A stretch of DNA of 63,778 nt from Pseudorhodobacter aquimaris (GTDB taxonomy: Bacteria > Pseudomonadota > Alphaproteobacteria > Rhodobacterales > Rhodobacteraceae): assembly GCF_001202025.1 (NCBI RefSeq), contig NZ_LGHS01000020.1, positions 1 to 63,778 of the forward strand, read 5' to 3'. Made by a program: the position numbers and the translations under genes. Shown here in pieces: positions 27,612 to 35,385 of this stretch. How positions within the stretch are numbered: position 1 is the first letter of the stretch; every line of letters begins with the position of its first letter. The notes under the pieces were generated by a model. It was given only the letters and a program-made list of their open reading frames with translations. It ran no database searches and was not told the DNA's origin.

Positions 27612-29469
27612 TCAACCCGACATAGATTGCACGGCCCCGGTTGGCATAGCCCCAAGTATCCGAGGTTTCCTTGTCAAAGACATTGGTCACGCGCCCCGTC
27701 AATGTAACGCGGTCATTGAGGTCATAGCGCGCGGCAACATCCAGCGTGGTGAAGGCGGGTAGCTTTTCGACCGCGCCTGCACCCCAGCCCTGCTTGTCAT
27801 AATTGCCCGAGACATGGCGCAAATCGGCCGAAACCGAACCGCGCCCGCCAAAGGTTTCATAGGTGGCACCCAAAGTCAGCTCATTGCGCGGACGTCGGGT
27901 CTCAACGCTGCCGTCAGGGTTTTCGGCGTCGATATAGGTGTAGCCCATACGCAGCGCGAGCAGATCGGTCGCTTGCAGATCGCCGCTGACCTCAACCCCT
28001 TGGCGTTTGGCTTTGCCGCTTTGGTTGATGAACCCATATGTCCCGCCGCCGGTAGGGATATCGGTGATCTCGTCGATCAAGGTTTCGTTGAAATAGGTCA
28101 CATCGATGCTGCCCCGATCGGCAAAAATCGGGAAGGTGGCGCCCAGATCAAAGCTGCGGTTGGTCTCCGGGGTCAGATCGGGGTTGCCGCTATAGCCGTA
28201 GCTGCTGGCGAAAAGTTCGAAATATGAAGGGTCAACCACGCCTGTTCCTGCCGAGGCGTGCAGCCGCACCCCGCTTTGTGGCAGAAAATAAGACAGGCCA
28301 ACATTCCATGTCGTGGTGTCCTCATAGGTGCTGTTCTGGATATGGCGCGCGCCAAGTTGAACATTCAGGCCGTTGGCAAGGCTCCCCCGATATTCCAGCG
28401 CAACCGATGTGGCCTTGGGGGAATAGCCGGGGTTGGTGCTGCTGGATTTTTCTTCTTTTTCCAAAAGGAAATTAAGCAGATGATCGGCCTCGTCTACGGG
28501 GCCGTCGAGGCCATAGCTCAGCCGGTATTTCGCAACATCGGCGCGGGTCTTGCTTGGTGCCCATCCGTCATAGCTTTGATCATAGCGGGTGGTTTCCAGC
28601 GCGAAACGATGCTCCAACCGGCCGCCCATCATGCTGTATTCGGCAAAGAGGTTCGCGGTGATCTCATCGCGCTCGCTGTATTTTGACGGGTCGTCAATGA
28701 TATAGGAGGCGGCATCTGTCGCGGCCCATGCGGTTTCGTCATAGTCGAATTTTTCCTCGGAACGGCGAATGGAGAAGCCGAGCTTCAGATCCTTGCCTGC
28801 CATGATATCCCCCGACAGGATGGCGGTATCCCGCCGCACGCCGTCTTTCTCGCCGCCATCGCCCGAGGCGTCATAGCCGCGATCATCACTGCTTGAGAGC
28901 GCCAGCGAGATCCCGCCGCCTTCGGTGCGGTGGCCAAAAAATACACTGGCCGAGGTTCCTGCGCCCACCTCAAGCGATGCGCGTCCGGTTTGGCCAGGCT
29001 CGGCCTTGCGGGTGATGATATTCACCACGCCGGTTGAGGCGCTGGCCCCGTAAAATGCCGATTGCGGGCCGCGCAGCACCTCGATTCGTTCGATATTGGC
29101 AGCGTCCAGCCCGCTAAGGGAATAGCCTTCATCCGCACCCGACGCCAAAACCCCATCAATCAGCACCATCGTATGGTTGGACTCGCCGCCCCGGATGCGC
29201 AGGCCCGTCATGCTGGCGCTGGATCCGTTGACCGAAACCCCGGGCAGGGCGCGCAGGGCGTCCTGGACGGTTGTGATGCCACGGTTCTTGATGTCTTGTG
29301 CGGTCACAACACTGGAGGCACGTCCGTATTTCGCCGCGTCAATCGGGCTCAACCCGCCAGAGATTATAATTGTATCAAGATCGAATGCGTCTTGCGCAAA
29401 CGCCTGTGTGGCCAGAAATGTTGTCGCGGCGGTTGCCAGCAAGCCTGCGCGTACGGATGAAACCAGCAT
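27598..29469 (-). CDS. btuB: TonB-dependent outer-membrane corrinoid receptor
   Basis: 623 aa. A signal peptide (to AFAQ) is followed by a TonB-box-like DLDTIIISG, a plug domain (ITTVQDALRALPGVSVNG, GLRIRGGESNHTMVLIDGV, IERIEVLRGPQSAFYGASA) and a 22-strand barrel ending in the aromatic C-terminal strand GRAIYVGLNANF. Plug motifs match the BtuB branch. The size equals E. coli BtuB. It is the first gene after a clear cobalamin riboswitch and is followed by btuFCD and cbiZ in overlapping order, so B12 or related corrinoids are the expected ligand. Confidence 0.93.
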   Translation of the reverse strand: MLVSSVRAGLLATAATTFLATQAFAQDAFDLDTIIISGGLSPIDAAKYGRASSVVTAQDIKNRGITTVQDALRALPGVSVNGSSASMTGLRIRGGESNHTMVLIDGVLASGADEGYSLSGLDAANIERIEVLRGPQSAFYGASASTGVVNIITRKAEPGQTGRASLEVGAGTSASVFFGHRTEGGGISLALSSSDDRGYDASGDGGEKDGVRRDTAILSGDIMAGKDLKLGFSIRRSEEKFDYDETAWAATDAASYIIDDPSKYSERDEITANLFAEYSMMGGRLEHRFALETTRYDQSYDGWAPSKTRADVAKYRLSYGLDGPVDEADHLLNFLLEKEEKSSSTNPGYSPKATSVALEYRGSLANGLNVQLGARHIQNSTYEDTTTWNVGLSYFLPQSGVRLHASAGTGVVDPSYFELFASSYGYSGNPDLTPETNRSFDLGATFPIFADRGSIDVTYFNETLIDEITDIPTGGGTYGFINQSGKAKRQGVEVSGDLQATDLLALRMGYTYIDAENPDGSVETRRPRNELTLGATYETFGGRGSVSADLRHVSGNYDKQGWGAGAVEKLPAFTTLDVAARYDLNDRVTLTGRVTNVFDKETSDTWGYANRGRAIYVGLNANF

Positions 29470-29616
29470 ATGATATCCTCGGTTACGGCCACAGAATCGC
29501 CGTTTGGTCCTGTTTTGACACTGGAGGGATCGATGACTCCCCCGCAGCCGGTGAAATCACCACGCGCGGAAGCTCCGCAGCCCGACGCGCCCCTCGCGGT
29601 CGAACAGGGTGAACAC

Positions 29617-29775
29617 CTTGGCAGGTCTCCTGACTTGCGGGTCAACGCTTGGCCGGGCCTTCCCGCAGCTTTGCGCTGCAGTGGCATTTTCCGGCCCCGC
29701 TCTCCGCTTACAGTTGCGGGGGCAGTCGTGGAGTATGTGCCAAGAGCCAGGCACCGCACCACGTTCCCTTTTAAT
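29617..29775 (-). promoter_or_regulatory. Cobalamin (AdoCbl) riboswitch in front of btuB
   Basis: Read on the minus strand: GGGAACGTGGTGC at the 5' side, the core GACTGCCCCCGCAACTGTAA, then GCGGAG, ATGCCACTG, GGGAAGGC, and the B12 box AAGTCAGGAGACCTGCC ending near 29620. These are the conserved blocks of the cobalamin riboswitch in the right order. It sits about 150 bases before btuB and should shut off the btu-cbiZ operon when coenzyme B12 is plentiful. Confidence 0.95.
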
Positions 29776-29887
29776 CATATGGCAAATTGCCAGAACCAAA
29801 GCCCCTTCGTGCTAGCGAAAGTTAACGGGAATGTGAAGGGTCTTCGTAAAATGCTGGCTGGCAAAAATTGCCGTTTTTAATAGGCGA

Positions 29888-29923
29888 CTGAAAAAATCAG
29901 GTTTACAATCCTGATTGAATCAG
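29888..29923 (+). promoter_or_regulatory. Nested dyad, candidate iron-responsive operator for the hemP operon
   Basis: Two 13-bp palindromes of the form CTGA-N5-TCAG (29888-29900 and 29911-29923) face each other, and together they make a larger dyad with arms aatcagg (29895-29901) and cctgatt (29910-29916). TGA-Nx-TCA palindromes are the form of iron-responsive boxes (RirA type or the Iron-Rhodo-box) in alphaproteobacteria. The block lies 77 bases before the first ORF of the hemP/imelysin operon and upstream of the btuB riboswitch on the other strand. The regulator is inferred. Confidence 0.6.
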
Positions 29924-29999
29924 TAAGGTAAAGGTCCAAGCCAAGCCACCCCAGTGCGAATAGGGCAAGCCCGGTACAGTTTTGCAAAGGAGAGCGAAA

Positions 30000-30158
30000 A
30001 TGCCCGCGCCAATCCAAGATCGCCCGATGAGGCCTGATACCGAAGTGATCCGAATCCCGAACCTGTCCGACTGGCTCAGTTTTGCAGCCTTGGGCGATAG
30101 TGCCCTTTGGGCCAATTACGTCGACCACCGGACCATACGTTCGGAGGGCCAAAAATGA
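30000..30158 (+). CDS. Small ORF of 52 aa overlapping hemP
   Basis: MPAPIQDRPMRPDTEVIRIP, then NLSDWLSFAALGDSALWANY and a short polar tail; 52 aa. AAAGGAGAGCGAAA directly precedes the ATG, an excellent ribosome-binding site. Its stop overlaps the ATG of hemP (ATGA), the arrangement of translational coupling. I do not recognise a family. There is no signal peptide or membrane helix. It could be a real small protein of the iron operon or a leader whose translation controls hemP. Confidence 0.6.
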   Translation: MPAPIQDRPMRPDTEVIRIPNLSDWLSFAALGDSALWANYVDHRTIRSEGQK

Positions 30159-30301
30159 ACATGCAAGTTTTGGTAGAAACCGTTCCCGCTTATGATGCGC
30201 GCGTGATGACCAACGGCCAGACGATGGCGCATATCACCTTGGACGGGCAGGTCTATACCCTGCGCATCACCAAGGCCGGCAAATTGATCCTGACAAAATG
30301 A
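30155..30301 (+). CDS. hemP: Hemin uptake protein HemP
   Basis: 48 aa: MNMQVLVETVPAYDARVM, then HITLDGQVYTLRITKAGKLI and LTK at the end. The YTLRITKAGKLILTK tail is the HemP signature. HemP is a small iron-regulated protein; in some proteobacteria it activates heme receptor gene expression. No heme receptor is next to it here; the operon continues with imelysin and bacterioferritin genes. A second ATG two codons in (30161) is also possible. Too short for usual ORF cut-offs, but the family match is convincing. Confidence 0.88.
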   Translation: MNMQVLVETVPAYDARVMTNGQTMAHITLDGQVYTLRITKAGKLILTK

Positions 30302-30311
30302 GAGTTTTGGC

Positions 30312-30791
30312 ATGACAATTGCATGGACTCCGAAATTTCCGCCCCCTCCGCGTGGTGCGGCCCCTGTCGGCACCCTTGCCGAATTACCGGGGGTGGAGCG
30401 TTACGCGATTTTATATCTGCGTATGTGGTGCGAAGGCCCGAAAAGCCGCGAAGCGATCGCTGTCGAGATCTCGCGCTGCCTTGACGCGCCGCAGGCCGCG
30501 CAGGCGTTGAACCGCTTTGCTGATTTGCTTGACGTGGTTTTACGTTGCCCCCGTCGCCCACTTATGCGTCACAGCTCCGATTGTGGTTGTTTTGGCGGGG
30601 ATGAATCCGCCTTTGCCCATATGGTTGCCGCCAGTGCTGCGGGCGACCGCGAAGATGCAATGGCCTTTGCACTGACCCTTATGCATCCGGATCAGGCCTT
30701 TCAGGCGGTTCAGTTGGCGGGCGATGTTGGGTTGTTTCTTTTGGGCCTGTCGCAACCAAGCTACTCTCGACCACCATATTTACGACACTGA
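30312..30791 (+). CDS. Uncharacterised protein in the iron operon
   Basis: 159 aa, no signal peptide. After a Pro-rich start (PKFPPPPRGAAP) it is mostly helical: LPGVERYAILYLRMWCEGP, EISRCLDAPQAAQALNRFADLL, then CPRRPLMRHSSDCGCFGGDES with a CGC pair, and an alanine-rich C-terminal half. The cysteine pattern (C, then CGC) might bind a metal, but this is only visual. I do not recognise a family. Its place 10 bases after hemP and 15 before the imelysin gene suggests an iron-related cytoplasmic role. Confidence 0.75.
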   Translation: MTIAWTPKFPPPPRGAAPVGTLAELPGVERYAILYLRMWCEGPKSREAIAVEISRCLDAPQAAQALNRFADLLDVVLRCPRRPLMRHSSDCGCFGGDESAFAHMVAASAAGDREDAMAFALTLMHPDQAFQAVQLAGDVGLFLLGLSQPSYSRPPYLRH

Positions 30792-30806
30792 CCAAAAGGA
30801 AATATT

Positions 30807-32060
30807 ATGCGTCTGTCCCTAATTGCTGCCCTGACCACAACCGTCTTTGCGGCGCCTGCGTTGGCCGCCACACCAGCAGAGGTCGCCCAGACCTATACCG
30901 ATATTGCGGCAGCAGGTTATGGTGACAGCCTGGCCACGGCGAAGGCCTTGCAGACGGCTGTGGACGCCCTGATTGCGGCCCCTTCGGATGAGACGTTGCA
31001 GGCTGCCAAAGACGCATGGATCGCCGCGCGCGTCCCCTATCAGCAGACTGAAGTGTATCGTTTTGGCAATGCTGTGGTGGATGATTGGGAGGGCCGTGTG
31101 AATGCATGGCCGCTGGACGAAGGGCTGATCGACTATGTCGACAACAGCTATGGCCAGTCCGACGAAAACCCGCTTTCCACCTTGAATGTGATCGCGCACC
31201 CCGCATTTACCCTTTCAGGGGCCGAGGTGGATGCAAGCGCGCTGACGCCTGCGTTTATCTCCGAAACCCTGCATGAGGTTGACGGGATCGAGGCGAATGT
31301 CGCTTCGGGTTATCATGCGATTGAATTTCTGCTCTGGGGGCAGGATCTGAACGGTACGGGGCCGGGGGCGGGTGATCGTCCGGCATCTGATTACGCACAG
31401 GGCGAGGATTGCACCAACGACAATTGTGATCGCCGCGCTGAATACCTCAAGGCGGCAACCGATCTGCTGATCACTGATCTGGAATATATGGTCGCACAAT
31501 GGGAGGATGGCGGTGAGGCCCGTGAGGCAACGCTTGCTGACCCAACTGCGGCGCTCTCGGCGATGCTGACGGGCATGGGCAGCCTGTCCTATGGCGAATT
31601 GGCCGGTGAGCGGATGCGCCTTGGCGTCATGCTCAACGACCCCGAAGAAGAGCATGACTGTTTTTCCGATAACACCCACAACAGTCACTATTATGACGGT
31701 TTGGGGATTCGCAACGTCTATACCGGCAGCTACACCCGCGTTGATGGCAGCGTGGTTTCCGGCCCCTCCCTTTCCGAACTGGTCGCAGAGGCCGATTCGG
31801 GCGTGGATGCGCAGTTGAAGGCAGAGCTGGACGCATCTGTGGCCGCTCTTGGCGCGGTAAAAAGCGCCGCGGAGGACGGGCTGGCCTATGACCAGATGCT
31901 TGCGGTTGGCAATGCCGAGGGCGAAGCTTTGATCATGGGGGCCGTCGATGCATTGGTCACGCAGACCGCATCGATCAACCGCGCGGTGACCGCGATGGGG
32001 CTTTCGGCGGCGTTTGAAGGCTCTGACAGCCTTGATAATCCAAGCGCTGTTTTCCAGTGA
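30807..32060 (+). CDS. Imelysin (peptidase M75/ICMP-like) periplasmic iron-associated protein
   Basis: 417 aa with a signal peptide (MRLSLIAALTTTVFAAPALA). Two helical-bundle repeats follow. The family GxHxxE motif is present as GYHAIE at about residues 167-172, in YHAIEFLLWGQD. Other family marks: VYRFGNAVVDDWEGRVNAWPLDEGLIDYV and the DNTHNSHYYDGLGIRNVY region. Imelysins (ICMP, IrpA, EfeO-like) bind or help import iron at the cell surface; peptidase activity is doubtful for most. AAAGGAAA precedes the ATG. It heads the periplasmic part of the operon. Confidence 0.92.
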   Translation: MRLSLIAALTTTVFAAPALAATPAEVAQTYTDIAAAGYGDSLATAKALQTAVDALIAAPSDETLQAAKDAWIAARVPYQQTEVYRFGNAVVDDWEGRVNAWPLDEGLIDYVDNSYGQSDENPLSTLNVIAHPAFTLSGAEVDASALTPAFISETLHEVDGIEANVASGYHAIEFLLWGQDLNGTGPGAGDRPASDYAQGEDCTNDNCDRRAEYLKAATDLLITDLEYMVAQWEDGGEAREATLADPTAALSAMLTGMGSLSYGELAGERMRLGVMLNDPEEEHDCFSDNTHNSHYYDGLGIRNVYTGSYTRVDGSVVSGPSLSELVAEADSGVDAQLKAELDASVAALGAVKSAAEDGLAYDQMLAVGNAEGEALIMGAVDALVTQTASINRAVTAMGLSAAFEGSDSLDNPSAVFQ

Positions 32061-32086
32061 TCAGCCTGTAAACAAAGGGGTTCGCC

Positions 32087-32386
32087 ATGATAATCTGTCA
32101 TTGCACCGGCATCACCAATCACCAGATCACGGCGGCGGTAGACTGGATGCGCTCGGCGGACCCCGATACGGTTATTACCCCCGGAAAGATCTATCGCGCC
32201 CTTGGTCATCGCGCTGATTGCGGGGGGTGTATGCCGCTGTTCCTTGACACCATGCGTAAATCTGCGAGTTTCGGGGTAGCTACGACCGAAGGGTCCAGCC
32301 ACGAAATCCCGAATCTTGGAACAGGAAAATACCATGAAGGGCGATCCCAAAGTCATCGACTATCTGAACGCAGCTCTGCGGTCTGA
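32087..32386 (+). CDS. bfd: Bacterioferritin-associated ferredoxin
   Basis: 99 aa. ICHCTGI at the N-terminus and [10 protein letters not shown] near residue 50 give the four cysteines of the [2Fe-2S] cluster in the BFD-like fold. Bfd reduces the ferric core of bacterioferritin so that iron can be released. The folded domain ends near residue 64; the remaining 35 residues are an unconserved tail whose last 53 bases overlap the start of bfr in another frame. That tail may be accidental read-on to the first stop. Confidence 0.9.
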   Translation: MIICHCTGITNHQITAAVDWMRSADPDTVITPGKIYRALGHRADCGGCMPLFLDTMRKSASFGVATTEGSSHEIPNLGTGKYHEGRSQSHRLSERSSAV

Positions 32387-32819
32387 ACTTACGGCCGTAA
32401 GCCAGTACTGGTTGCATTACCGCCTGCAAGAGGATTGGGGCTTTGGCCATGTTGCCGCCAAATCCCGCGCCGAAAGCATTGAGGAAATGAATCATGCCGA
32501 TCGTTTGATCGAGCGGATTTTGTTCCTTGAGGGCCATCCGAATTTGCAAAAACTTGATCCCCTGCGCATCGGTGAGAACCTGCGTGAGACATTGGAGGCC
32601 GATCTGGCGGGTGAACATGATGCGCGCAACCTCTATATCGAGGCGCGCAAGCATTGTGACGCAGTGGGCGATTTTACATCTAAGACACTGTTTGAGGAGT
32701 TGATCGCCGATGAAGAGGGTCATATCGATTTCCTCGAAACCCAGATTTCGCTTTATGATGAGATTGGCGCCCAGCAATATGGCCAGTTGAACGCAAAGCC
32801 TGCTGATCAGGCAGAATAA
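32334..32819 (+). CDS. bfr: Bacterioferritin
   Basis: 161 aa. Four-helix ferritin-like protein with the heme-ligating Met in [18 protein letters not shown] (near residue 52, the usual Met52) and ferroxidase residues in [16 protein letters not shown] (Glu18), EEMNHADR (Glu51, His54), [11 protein letters not shown] (Glu94) and [14 protein letters not shown] (Glu127, His130). It stores iron as a mineral inside a 24-mer. Start is ATG 32334 inside the bfd tail, after AGGAAAATACC. The bfd-bfr order is standard. Confidence 0.96.
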   Translation: MKGDPKVIDYLNAALRSELTAVSQYWLHYRLQEDWGFGHVAAKSRAESIEEMNHADRLIERILFLEGHPNLQKLDPLRIGENLRETLEADLAGEHDARNLYIEARKHCDAVGDFTSKTLFEELIADEEGHIDFLETQISLYDEIGAQQYGQLNAKPADQAE

Positions 32820-32905
32820 GCTAAAATTGTCGCAGGGCAGGGGAATGGTTTCCGATTGAATTTGTCGGGAATTTTTGGCACTTAAGCGTGGTAAGGAGTC
32901 TTTCC

Positions 32906-34414
32906 ATGTTTCGAGCAGCCCTGATCCTGTCCTGCCTTGCCACACCTGCTTTGGCGCAAACGTTGGGGGATGTGCATCTGCCGCTTGTTCCGCGCACAGA
33001 GGCCGAGGCCGCGCGAATTGCGGCCGTCACCGCCCTGACCGATGGTTTTACCAAGGCCGAAGCCTTTGAGGAAAAGCCTGCGGGGGCCGCCACGGTTCGG
33101 GTCTGGGCCAATGCCGATGCCTTTTCCCAGCTTTCGGCCAATATGCCCTTTGCCCATGAAATGGATTTCAAATTGGGCAATGCGCTCTTTCGTAAGTCAT
33201 GGGTTGCCTCTCCTTCCTCGACGCTTGCCTCTGACGGGCTGGGACCGCTCTATAATGCGCGGGCCTGTCAGGATTGCCACCTCAAGGATGGTCGCGGCCA
33301 TACGCCCGAGGGGCCGGACGATCGTGCGGTGTCGATGTTCCTGCGCCTTTCGGTGCCCGCCGCCAGCAGCGCCGAGGAAATCGAGGGCTGGATCGCCACC
33401 GCCAATGAACCGACCTACGGTGGGCAGCTCCAGGATTTCGCCGCCCCCGGTCATGGTGCCGAAGGGCAAATGGAAATCACCTATACCGATGTTCCGGTAG
33501 AACTGGCCGATGGCACTGTTATCACCCTGCGCGACCCAAGCTATGCGGTGCGCGACCCCGGTTATGGTCCCCTGCACCATGAGGCGATGTTGTCGCCCCG
33601 CGTGGCCCCGCAGATGATCGGGCTGGGCTTGCTAGAGGCGATCCCCGTGGCCGATATTCTGGCCAAGGCCGACCCCGAGGATGCCGATGGCGACGGTATT
33701 TCTGGCCGCGCGGCGATTGTTCCAAGCGCGGCATTCGGTACACCGGTGTTGGGGCGCTTTGGCTATAAGGGCGGCACGGGCACCGTGAAGGACCAATCAG
33801 CAGCGGCATTTTCGGGGGATATGGGGCTTTCGACCCCGCTGCATACCGCCCCATGGGGCGATTGCACCGAGGCGCAGGCTGATTGCATCACCGCCCCCCA
33901 CGGGCAGGAAGCCGAGAACCGCGAGGGGCTGGAGGTGGATACGCTCTCGCTTGATCTGGTGACGTTTTATTCGCGCAACCTTGGCGTGCCGGCGCGGCGC
34001 GATGTCTCGGACCCGACCGTTTTGCGCGGCAAAGAAGTGTTCTATTCCCTTAACTGCACCTCTTGTCATACCCCCAAATATGTCACCCACCGTCTGACCG
34101 ACCAGCCCGAGCAAAGCTTTCAGTTGATCTGGCCCTATACCGATCTGCTGTTGCATGACATGGGTGAGGGGCTGGCCGACAATCGCCCCGAAGGGCGTGC
34201 CACAGGTCGCGAATGGAAAACCCCGCCGCTTTGGGGGATTGGCCTGACACAGCAGGTTTCGGGGCACAGCCAATTCCTGCATGATGGCCGTGCCCGTTCC
34301 GTGCTTGAGGCGATTCTCTGGCATGGGGGTGAGGCAGAGGCCGCCCGCGATGGCGTCGTCTCGCTTGATACATCTGACCGCGATGCTTTGATCGCCTTTC
34401 TGGAAAGCCTTTGA
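32906..34414 (+). CDS. Di-heme oxidoreductase family protein (DHOR, DUF1111)
   Basis: 502 aa, periplasmic. Signal peptide MFRAALILSCLATPALAQ, then two c-type heme sites, CQDCH (121-125) and CTSCH (384-388), and the family segments GLGPLYNARACQDCHLKDG, GRFGYKGGTGTVKDQSA and PLWGIGLTQQVSGH plus FLHDGRARSVLEAILWHGGEA. The family is related to MauG-like di-heme enzymes and is widely found next to imelysins. A role in oxidising ferrous iron or in electron removal during iron capture is inferred from context only. TAAGGAG precedes the ATG. The gene ends one base before the second imelysin. Confidence 0.92.
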   Translation: MFRAALILSCLATPALAQTLGDVHLPLVPRTEAEAARIAAVTALTDGFTKAEAFEEKPAGAATVRVWANADAFSQLSANMPFAHEMDFKLGNALFRKSWVASPSSTLASDGLGPLYNARACQDCHLKDGRGHTPEGPDDRAVSMFLRLSVPAASSAEEIEGWIATANEPTYGGQLQDFAAPGHGAEGQMEITYTDVPVELADGTVITLRDPSYAVRDPGYGPLHHEAMLSPRVAPQMIGLGLLEAIPVADILAKADPEDADGDGISGRAAIVPSAAFGTPVLGRFGYKGGTGTVKDQSAAAFSGDMGLSTPLHTAPWGDCTEAQADCITAPHGQEAENREGLEVDTLSLDLVTFYSRNLGVPARRDVSDPTVLRGKEVFYSLNCTSCHTPKYVTHRLTDQPEQSFQLIWPYTDLLLHDMGEGLADNRPEGRATGREWKTPPLWGIGLTQQVSGHSQFLHDGRARSVLEAILWHGGEAEAARDGVVSLDTSDRDALIAFLESL

Positions 34415-34415
34415 C

Positions 34416-35384
34416 ATGATCCGCGCGCTTGCCCTTTCGCTTTGCCTTGCCACACCTGCATTGGCGGATTTTCCAGAAACGGTGCGCGACCATATCCTTC
34501 CCGGTTATGCGGGTCTTGCGACCGCCACTCAAGATTTGGCGGATGTCTCGGCGCAAAGCTGTGATCCGCAGGATTTGCGCCCCGCCTATCATGCGGCTTT
34601 TGATGCCTGGATGGGGGTGCAGCACCTGCGCTTTGGTCCGGTAGAGCAGGGCGGGCTTGGCCTTGCTATCGCCTATTGGCCGGACCCCAAAGGCAGTGGG
34701 CGGCGGGCGCAAATGGCGATCCTGACCGGCGATGCCGATGTGTTGGAACCTGCGCGGTTTGCCGAACAATCCGTGGCGGCACGCGGGTTGTTTGCGCTGG
34801 AACGGCTACTCTATCCGAATGCAGAGCTGCCGGCCGATCCTTGTCCCCTGATCCGTGCGACCACTGCCGATCTGGCGCGGATTGCGGGGGTGGTCTATGC
34901 GGGGTGGGAGGACGGCTATGCCGAGACCTTGCTGACAGCGGGCGAGGCGGGCAATACGACCTATCTGACCCGCCCCGAGGCCCGTCAGGCCTTGTTCACC
35001 CAGCTTGCGACGGCGCTTGAGTTTACCGATGACACCCGCCTTGGCCGTCCCCTTGGCAGTTTTACCCGCCCGCGTCCCGAACGGGCCGAGGCGCTGGCAT
35101 CCGGTCGTCCGCTGCGCAATATCCTGCTGTCTTTGCAGGCCCAACGCGCCATGGTTGAGACGTTGACGCCGGATGCGCCGCATACCATCGCGGCGTTTGA
35201 TCATGCAATCGCGGTGGGTGAGGCTTTGGATGATCCGCTCTTGGCGGGGGTGGCCGAACCGGAAAGCCGTCTGAAGGTAGAGATTTTGCAACAAGCCATT
35301 GAGGCCCTGCGGCAAACCGTGCTGTCCGAACTGGGGCCGGAGCTGGACGTCGGTATTGGTTTCAACGCGGCGGATGGAGACTAA
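34416..35384 (+). CDS. Second imelysin-family protein, without the family histidine
   Basis: 322 aa with a signal peptide (MIRALALSLCLATPALAD). The helical imelysin fold is recognisable (YHAAFDAWMGVQHLRFGPVE, AARGLFALERLLYPN). Where the first copy has GYHAIEFLLW this one has GLFALERLLY, so the His of GxHxxE is replaced by Phe while the Glu is kept. The sequence is shorter by about 95 residues. It starts one base after the di-heme gene and ends one base before the DUF1513 gene. The pair of unlike imelysins may form a heteromeric complex; that is inference. Confidence 0.85.
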   Translation: MIRALALSLCLATPALADFPETVRDHILPGYAGLATATQDLADVSAQSCDPQDLRPAYHAAFDAWMGVQHLRFGPVEQGGLGLAIAYWPDPKGSGRRAQMAILTGDADVLEPARFAEQSVAARGLFALERLLYPNAELPADPCPLIRATTADLARIAGVVYAGWEDGYAETLLTAGEAGNTTYLTRPEARQALFTQLATALEFTDDTRLGRPLGSFTRPRPERAEALASGRPLRNILLSLQAQRAMVETLTPDAPHTIAAFDHAIAVGEALDDPLLAGVAEPESRLKVEILQQAIEALRQTVLSELGPELDVGIGFNAADGD

Positions 35385-35385
35385 G

